Positions 56,961 to 64,000 of a stretch of DNA of 64,000 nucleotides are shown here, one piece after another. The DNA lies in the NCBI RefSeq assembly GCF_050947875.1, contig NC_134572.1, positions 126,473,605 to 126,537,604 of the forward strand. The letters are read 5' to 3'. The translations under genes and the position numbers were made by a program. Each line of letters opens with the position of its first letter. Within the stretch, counting starts at the first letter, position 1. This DNA is from Dermacentor variabilis (Eukaryota > Arthropoda > Arachnida > Ixodida > Ixodidae). Below the pieces are notes generated by a model. That model was not told the origin of the DNA. It was given only the letters and a program-made list of their open reading frames with translations, and made no database searches.

Positions 56961-57476
56961 TCTTCAACATTCCATCTGTGTCGGTATCATACTGCTGCAG
57001 AATGAAAACGACAACGAAGACAGAAAGAACCGCGTTCGCCGTGACTTCAGACTGACGTCATCACACGTGCCGGTGCGGCTTCAGAACGTCTGGAAAAAGG
57101 CTGTCACTGAATGAACGGGCGCAGCGTTCCTGTTCTTCTGTGAGCGTTATTATGCTCCTGGCCGTCCAGCCGGATGCCGTACCTGCCCAGTAGCAGTCAT
57201 AACACATACAATCATAGTCATGCCCACATTCTCATGAGAAATCTTGGCAAGCAGGTGCCATAGCAAAGTGGTACGATACCGAAGCAACGGGAGTCAGAGA
57301 TTAACCACTGCAGATGTTAAATAAACGCGAATTCCCAAATACGGTCTGTCGCTACCTTGCTCGAGTACTGATCGCGTTACCAACGTCATTTATCGAGAGA
57401 TGAGTTATGGCGTAATTTTAATGCATTGACCTTCTTAGGAAACATAACGCACTTTTTGGGGATGTGTGTTAGAAAA
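56961..57476. other. no supported gene
   Basis: Ordinary sequence between the minisatellite and the SINE, with no recognisable features. Confidence 0.5.
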
Positions 57477-57711
57477 ATTAAATTATGGGGTTTTACGTAC
57501 CAAAACCATTTTCTGATTATGAGCCACACCGTAGTGGAGGACTCCGGAAATTTCGACCACCTGGGATTCTCTAACTTGCACCTAAATCTAAGTACCACGG
57601 GTGTTTTTGCATTTCGCCCCCATCGAAATGTGGCCGCCGTGGCCGGGATTCGATCTCCCGACCTCATGCTCACGAGCCCAACTCCATAGCCACTGAGCAA
57701 CCACGGCGGGT
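57477..57711 (-). mobile_element. tRNA-derived SINE (CCGCCGTGG family), best-preserved copy
   Basis: On the minus strand the head is cccgccgtggttgctcagtgg (A-box region), then gatcgaatcccgg (B box). The body has catttcgatgggggcgaaatg, aggtgcaagttagagaa and ctccactacggtgtg, and ends ggtacgtaaaaccccataat. This copy defines the family order used to recognise the others. It has no coding capacity. Confidence 0.85.
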
Positions 57712-58074
<363 letters not shown>

Positions 58075-58084
58075 CCATTTTCTT

Positions 58085-59215
58085 GCCTACATGGGTCACA
58101 GGATGGTCCGCGGTGGACTGGGTAGTGCATGGGGCTGCTGTACTGAAGAAACAGGGTTCAAAGCGAACGATCGGACCAACTTAAGTCACTGGGTAATTGG
58201 AAATGTGTACATGCGTGACGCTCTTCGACCAAACCTTTTCATGTCGACGTGCGGGACTAGATAGGTACCGCGGTTCGAAGAAATTCTAAATTCAAACGTT
58301 CTAAAGCCAGGATTTGATAATGAAGCACGCCGTAGTGGGGTGCTCCAGATAAATTTTGGCGGCCACGGGCTCTTTAACCTACCACACTGCATGCGACACG
58401 GGCGTTCTTGCATTTCGCCAGCACCGAAATACGCGATTGGTGGCCGCGACTTCGTGCTTAGCAGCGCAACTCCATAGCCGCTAAGCGACCGCGGCGGGTA
58501 GAAGCTCTTTGACGCCTACTTGGAGCACGGAGTATGTGCCACTCGGTCTTTGCACGGTCTTTATTGAACCTCTTCTATGCGAACTTGGGTCCCTGGGTGT
58601 GGGCCAATAGGTGCGTGTGCCACTCTTCAACGAGCGTCTTCGACGCAAACTTGTGTAACTAGGTTTAAACCACTAGGAATGTGCCACTCTTTAGTGACGA
58701 AAAAGATCTATTAAATTTCTCCCATGCATAGCGGACTCGAGCCCATGTCAGGCTGCGCCACAAATGCACACGGTATGTGCTGCCCTTTAATTAACGACTT
58801 TCACGCCAACGCTTTAGCGAGCTTCCCCATTAATGAACTGGGCATGTGCCGCACTTGAATGAACCTCTCACCAACTTGGGTCACTAAGTATGCGCCACTG
58901 GGTGTACCGCAAATGAGTGAACAATTCTCCGCGTTTGCAGGCACCAGCGCGCCACGCTTCTCGTCTCGGAGGCCACGCGCAGACCTCTCGGCCGCGCTAC
59001 TAGATGGCGCGGCGTGTCCTGAAAGCCGCGCGAGAGAGGAGCTCGGTTGCCGCATGACGCGTCTCTAAGCGTTCGCACGCACCAGCGCGCCGTGCATTTC
59101 AGCCGCCATGCGCAGGCTTCGCGGCGGTGGCGCTAGATGGCACAGAGCGTTAGGGAAGTGCGAAAGAGGAGCCCGCTGCAGTGCATGCCTCATACATAAC
59201 TCGTGTCAACAGCGG
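58085..59215 (+). repeat. complex repeat: tRNA-like head, then degenerate tandem units
   Basis: The left end (58,105-58,165) has an A-box-like tggactgggtagtgcatgg and a B-box-like gggttcaaagcg. Degenerate units follow, built on caacttgggtcactgggtatgtgccactc, seen near 58,178, 58,585, 58,650 and 58,870. The right end holds two 138-bp units beginning gcgtttgcaggcaccagcgc (58,931) and gcgttcgcacgcaccagcgc (59,069). A SINE interrupts it at 58,274-58,499. No protein motif is seen. Confidence 0.65.
58274..58499 (-). mobile_element. tRNA-derived SINE (CCGCCGTGG family), diverged copy
   Basis: It matches the 57,477-57,711 copy in reverse order of blocks: a tail near 58,290, cgccgtagtgggg, gcatttcgccagcaccgaaat, and the head ctccatagccgctaagcgacc ending gcggcggg. 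It is inserted in the complex repeat. Confidence 0.75.
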
Positions 59216-59711
59216 CAGTATAAGTTGTGTTGTTTTATTGATTTCTTGCTAAACGCATTACGGTTGACACTCGTTGCGAGATTGGTTCTGCCGATTTTTG
59301 ATTGCGCTATTTTTCACAACCGCTGTGACGATGTTCCCTAGAAAGCGACATGCTAGTTGAAATATGAGATTTGATGCTTCGGTCTTAGGCGTAATTGTAA
59401 TATTGCAATTTTGCCTCACTTTACCTCGACTCCATGTCACGTGCAGCTCCACGGTCCCAATATGATCCATTTCAACCTTGTGGAATGAACGGTTCAAAAT
59501 TGTAACATTGCTTTTGTTCAACAATTATCTCCTCCAATATTTTTTTTTCAACAGCATATTGGGTGCGAATATAGACCAGAATACGGTAGCCTCGCACCCA
59601 GACTAACCGAACGTATACTCTCGCACCCGGATTGCCCGGTCGACCAGCGCCATTTTGTACTGGGCTGCCGAAGTGTGTTCGCCGGCGACCAGTGGACATT
59701 CAGTAGACCAG
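59216..59711. other. no supported gene
   Basis: An imperfect cctcgcaccc / ctctcgcaccc direct repeat lies near 59,590-59,630. gccattttgt at about 59,650 matches an inverted YY1-type motif, a weak hint of a promoter. Confidence 0.4.
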
Positions 59712-59759
59712 TTGGAGTCCTAGAGCTGGCGCTTGCAAGCGCCAGCTCTAGGACTCCAA
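59712..59759. repeat. perfect 48-bp palindrome
   Basis: The two 24-bp arms, beginning ttggagtcctagagctggcg and meeting at ..gcttgcaagc.., are exact reverse complements without a spacer. It lies about 40 bp upstream of the THAP remnant. Confidence 0.97.
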
Positions 59760-59798
59760 AGTGCGGAAATGTGCCCGTTCACGCGGATCCAAAGTGCA

Positions 59799-60180
59799 AG
59801 AAGTCATCTGGGCATCATTGCGTCGTGTTTGGATGCCAAAATAACCCCAGAGGAAAAGGAGCAGGTTGCTTAGCGCTGTTTGCGAAGAGCACAATACAGG
59901 TAGGGAATCGTGCCGGTGGGGTGTTTTCAGCCTGCACCGATTTCCATCCGCAACGAAGAATGACAAGCTGCGCCACCGGTGGATAGCTGCAATGAATAGG
60001 AAGAACTACCAACCCAGTGAAAATGCACGAGTGAGTATTCGATCTGTGTAAATTTGGTGCCACGTTCAACTTTGCGCCCTACGAACGTAATATGTGTAAC
60101 ACGCAGGTTTGCTCCGAGCACTTTCTGGACAACAACCCTACAGAGCAGAATCGCCGCGCCGGTGTTTCGCCTTGGCTATA
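59799..60180 (+). pseudogene. THAP-domain gene remnant (three putative exons)
   Basis: The first segment encodes H-H-C-V-V-F-G-C-Q-N-N (C-x4-C, cysteines at 59,819 and 59,834). The middle segment (59,931-60,030) encodes R-F-P-S-A-T-K-N-D-K-L-R-H-R-W-I with the conserved F-P and tryptophan. After a 76-bp intron (GTGAGT at 60,031 to CAG at 60,106) a third segment encodes V-C-S-E-H-F (C-x2-H), joined in phase. All four zinc ligands are present, unlike the 12.5-kb copy. The join between segments one and two does not keep frame with the splice sites I can see, and no ATG opens the first segment. No effector or transposase domain follows. It could be a decayed transposon gene or a host THAP gene with exons outside my reading. 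Confidence 0.65.
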
Positions 60181-62150
60181 ACAAGAAGGCAAGCCTTTTC
60201 GTGTTTTCATTCAGGCAGAGCTCCCGACGGTTTAGCGGAACAGCTGAGTTTGCGGTTAGCGATACTTGCAGCTGGTGCACGGCATGACCATTAAGCGTGA
60301 ACGACAAGTTGTAGGCAATAGTATGTTGCCCTGCTGGTGAGCGTTCTTGCCAATGAAGGTAAACCGAAGTCTGCGCGTCATGTAGCATGCGCCCACAAAA
60401 ACGTAAACGACGACTGCTGGTCGCCGAAGGCGTTCTTGCAGCGCGCCTGTCTTTACGAGCAGGTGTTGCAGGTGTCATTCGTAACGAATTCATTTGAGCC
60501 TCCTGAGCTCTAAACTGCGTGCGGGTTTTTATGCGGGGCTAAACGCAAAATTTTCCCTTCATATGGCGAAGAAAATAAGGTGCTTAATTATTGTTGTATT
60601 TTGTAACAAAATTTTGCTCGTTCTTACCAGTTTTTTTTTACTGTTTTCTTTGCTAAGGGAGCGCCAACAATGCGATATAGCCTCGCACAAGCGAAACAGG
60701 TCTGATACCAGATAGCTGCAGTTGGTGGGGCTAATTTTTTGGAATGGAGGTGCGGTTGTTGTCTTGTACCAAAAGGGTCCCTGATGATGCACCTTTAAGT
60801 AGGGATGGTAATTTTGTGTGCCCTGTCATGGTTTCTGCAACGGTACAACACCTGCATCTCTCATGCTCGCCCTGTTGTACGGCCTTTGACTGCAAATATA
60901 GTTGAACATTATACCTACTGTAGTTCCTCATTTTCCAATAAGTGCAGGTTTAGCATCATTGATGCTTGTTCGAGTGCTGTAGGCTTGTGTTCTGAATGTT
61001 GTACTCTTAAGTGGTTGCACGATACAATTGGCCTGGTGCATTTTCTATTTCATTTTGAGAGGACTTTATATCCTCGCAACAGTGATGGCATTGGAAAGAA
61101 CTACAGCCCTTCTTACTATAACATCTATTTTGTTTTTAATGTGCCGGTGGTGAAGGGCAGGCGTCTGCTAATCAGGCAGTCAAACGACCTCGCCAGTTGG
61201 TTGCCAAACGCGGCCAACCCAGTAGTGACCATGACAAACAAGACCAAACTGAAAGTGCAGAGTACAATTTTCTGCGTGCTTTATTAATATATGGCACCAA
61301 CACAGTGCTGTAAAATCCTTCGCAGGTTACGTGCCAAAAAGCTCACACGTGTTCTAGCATATAGCGCGTGGTTTCTACAAACGTAATAGCGTACTTACCC
61401 GATGTATTCGCTTCTACAGTCTGCACAGCACTCAGTGTGGCCATTGCGGACTTGCATGAGGTCTTGAAGTTTGACGGAATCGAGACAGCGAAAATGACAG
61501 GCTAAAAAAAAATTACCGACGATTACGTTACTTCCTAATGCGAAATTTGAGCGCAGCAAATAAGCTGTTTCACCTTTTCGATAGATTGAGGCAAAGAAAT
61601 CGAGCAACACATGTATGCGCTATCACAGAATTTTTTTTTTTATTTTTCACACGTATTTCTTTAACAAAAAGCGGCAATTTCGGCTCGGGCGGTGCACATA
61701 TACAGATCCGCCGCCACCGATCTGGCTCTCTGATTGCCACCGCACAGGGGTTGCATTGGAGGAGGAGCGAAGAAAGGAATTAAGTTCGAGCCGGCGCTTT
61801 GACAACCGGAGACTCGCAGGAAGAGGGGCGAGGGGGGCGGCGTGTACACCCAGCGGCAAACGATGGGGGCAGAAGCGCGCGCAGCAAGCGGACAACACGA
61901 TAAAGGGAGGAGGGAAGAGATAGCAGCGACTGACTGATGCCGCTGACGCCGATAGTGAGTCAACCCCAGCTGCGGAGTTGGTTTCAGGGACAACGCCGCC
62001 GATGCCGACACAAACAATATGATACCCTCGCTTCCGCAGCGCTAAGAACCAGGTCTAGCCGTGGGAAGGTGGTCACGTATTCGTCGACGTGCCGGGGCCT
62101 ACGTGAAATAACCGGCGCGTCGGCAACTGAAGAGCACCCTATCCGCCACA
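60181..62150. other. no supported gene; one unexplained 160-codon frame
   Basis: 60,805-61,287 (plus) is an open frame of 160 codons with a cysteine-rich middle and no motif I recognise. It begins at ATG but lacks supporting context. 61,720-61,920 is GC-rich. Confidence 0.4.
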
Positions 62151-62580
62151 CAAGAACAGGGGGGGGGGGGACCCTTTCCTCCTCTTTCTGCATGGCGGCG
62201 ACGGTGTTCTATGCAGTCACGTTATCTTGACTCTCTAGCGGCGTCAGCGGCATCCAGCGGTATCAGTCGGTCGCTGCTAGCGCTGGGGGGATGAAAGGGG
62301 GGCGGAGCTGGTTACGAGGCCGACGACGACGACGACGCGAAACCCAGGAACGGACGCCAAAGAGCTGTGCTCTGAAACGCGAAACACGCCTCCCGCCCAG
62401 CTAAAAAGCCGAAGTTTCGCTTTCGCGCCGGGTCGCATCTCCCGGCGTGGCAGCCCAGGCCTGCTACTTCGCGCCGCTTGGGACAGATGGCGCGACCGCC
62501 GCTCATCAATATGGCGGCGCGCTTTGAATTCACAGTGTTCTGGTGTACAGGAAAGAGTCGTTTCACTGCTGTGTGTTTTC
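62151..62580 (+). promoter_or_regulatory. GC-rich stretch with YY1-like ATGGCGGC sites
   Basis: ATGGCGGCG occurs at about 62,191 and again within aatATGGCGGCgc at about 62,510, which fits the YY1-type element (A-rich, then ATGGCGGC) found at some transcription or translation starts. The stretch is GC-rich with G runs and a gacgacgacgacgac tract. Only short frames follow each ATG. The promoter call is an inference. Confidence 0.3.
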
Positions 62581-62591
62581 TGATAGTTCAA

Positions 62592-62850
62592 CTAAGACAA
62601 AATTGTTCATAACCCATTAGTTTGATTTCATAAGGCCACGTTCACTCGTTAGGATGAGGTGTCGCGTTTATCCAAACACGTTTAGCTCACTCATATTTTA
62701 GATTTGACCAATTTTCAAGTAACACAAATTTATTGACCGTACAACAACTGAATTTCCCAAGGTCATGTTCACTCGCGATGCATAAGGTTTCGCGATTATC
62801 TGAACATCTTTAACTCACCCAAGTTTTCTACATGACCAATTTTCACCCTC
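62592..62850. repeat. two diverged 127-bp tandem units
   Basis: The aaggccacgttcactcg block at 62,632 recurs as aaggtcatgttcactcg at 62,759, followed in both by gtttcgcg/gtcgcgtttat, aac-c-ttta-ctcac, and tgaccaattttca. About a quarter of the positions differ. Confidence 0.7.
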
Positions 62851-64000
62851 TGTATATCGAGGTGTTGCCAGTTTAGCAATCTTTCTTCACGACAAATCAT
62901 ATTACCTAACAAGCACTTTATCTTTCTCTCTTTTTATTGACCCGATTTACTTTTAACGCGTGTACTCTAGCTTTTCCGTGCTCATGACATTGCCAGGAAC
63001 GGAGTTTTCTATTTCATCTCGTAAATTGTTTCACATTGCGTGTGTACTGTGAAGAAACATTTGGATTTTACCGTTAAATATTGTGCCGGTCTCATTCGAG
63101 CTAAAAATGTATTACACTAGAGCCCCGGCTTTAGCTTACATTTCGCAGAAAGACAGCTGCACACGCGAAGAAACGTTATCCTCTCACTATCGAAGCTAAA
63201 GGACCTCTCAGAGTACTCCGACAAGGGCCACTATCACGAAAGTTGCAGGAATGCACGACCATTCCGCACTCGAAATTACCTGCGGTGTTGCAGTTTCTGG
63301 CGAGAAAGTAAAATAAGCGCCATTCTCCGCGCACGTAAAAATGTGAGGTCCTTTAATTACTAGGTATACGCTGCGATGCAGTTTGCCGTCCCCTACGCCG
63401 CTGCATCATTCTTTTTTTTTTTTCATTTTCTGAGCGGAAAAAAAAATCGGTAATTCCATGAAATGGAAAATATGAGGCTGGAAGGAGAGAGAGAGAAAAA
63501 AGGAAGCGCTAAGAAGGACCTTAAATCGAGGGTTTTACGCTCGCCCGCTCCCCAGGTCTCACGGAGCCGAAAGCTAATACTCTCTCTCCCTCTTTCACGT
63601 GCACGCTTTCGTGCTTCCGCACAAACCAAGCTGAATCGCACGAGGTGCTTCGTTTTACGGCATATCGCGGCAGGCGTGATTTCGAGACGAGGACACAAGC
63701 CTAATCGAAATTATAAATCCCAAAGCCTGTATTGTGTACGTTTCCCGAAGCTAAAGAATAAGAAGAGGGGGGGGGGGGAAGGAATCGCCGCATCGACTTG
63801 GTCAGTCGATGCGGCGGCGGCTGTAAACGAGTGAGATGAGAGAGAGAGAGACGCGAGGCAGCGAAACTAATGCGCGCGGACCGCTCCGATAAGCGGCAGG
63901 CGTAAAAGCGGCTTTGAACTCGCGGGACCATCTTGTGTCGTACACGCTCGTTACGAGAGTGTTTTACGACGGCGGGGTGTCGCGACCTGGCTATCGGCCA
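62851..64000. other. no supported gene
   Basis: The stretch contains a T run (63,411-63,423), a GA-rich patch (63,482-63,500), a G run (63,766-63,778), the inverted repeat gccgcatcgacttggtcagtcgatgcggc (63,787-63,815) and a second (GA)n at 63,839-63,850. Open frames to 123 codons have no motif. A gene could continue beyond the right edge. Confidence 0.4.

Overview
The window looks like intergenic or intronic DNA from a tick (Chelicerata, Ixodida, probably a hard tick). I cannot name the species. The evidence is indirect. There are no operons or dense open frames. Microsatellites are long, and the DNA is crowded with eukaryotic transposable elements: an RTE-type LINE ending in a (TGA)n tail, a Ruka-like tRNA-derived SINE, a second tRNA-derived SINE family beginning CCGCCGTGG, I/R1-type LINE ends, a Penelope-like relic and THAP-domain DNA elements. 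I found no convincing intact host protein-coding gene, no rRNA, no functional tRNA and no CRISPR array.

Layout. 0-5 kb holds decayed LINE and Penelope-like fragments and an in-frame 78-bp tandem repeat. 5.56-6.30 kb is a TTAA-flanked MITE. 8.0-9.7 kb is a 5'-truncated RTE element with a long intact reverse-transcriptase frame on the minus strand, followed by an inverted-terminal-repeat element (9.76-10.39 kb). 12.0-14.0 kb and 15.86-16.49 kb are two copies of one dispersed repeat. The first copy is split by a 1.26-kb TIR element that still carries a two-exon THAP zinc finger. 20.0 kb is a long hairpin and 25.2-25.8 kb a decayed RTE fragment.

The centrepiece, 28,028-34,732, is a 6.7-kb LTR retrotransposon with 737-bp LTRs, TG...CA termini and a CTGT target duplication. 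Its domains run Gag, protease, integrase, reverse transcriptase, RNase H. Integrase before RT is the Copia order, but the RT, RNase H and integrase tail look like Ty3/Gypsy. That arrangement is known from the Gmr1 group. One frameshift and one nonsense codon break this copy.

37-51 kb is mostly unannotatable sequence with a LINE-inside-SINE nest (43-44 kb), a Ruka-like SINE (47.2 kb), a LINE end carrying a (GATA)n array (49.5-50.2 kb) and a second RTE copy (50.5-51.2 kb). 56-59.2 kb is repeat-dominated: a degenerate GTCRTCAT minisatellite, a (GT)n tract, two SINEs and a tRNA-headed complex repeat. At 59.7-60.2 kb a perfect 48-bp palindrome lies just upstream of a decayed THAP-domain gene. The last 4 kb is GC-rich, then AT-rich, without a supported gene.

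The genes do not form a host pathway. Each acts, or once acted, in the mobility of its own element, and many elements are nested, which gives a relative insertion order. Frames and boundaries were read by eye. All family names rest on motif recognition, not database searches.
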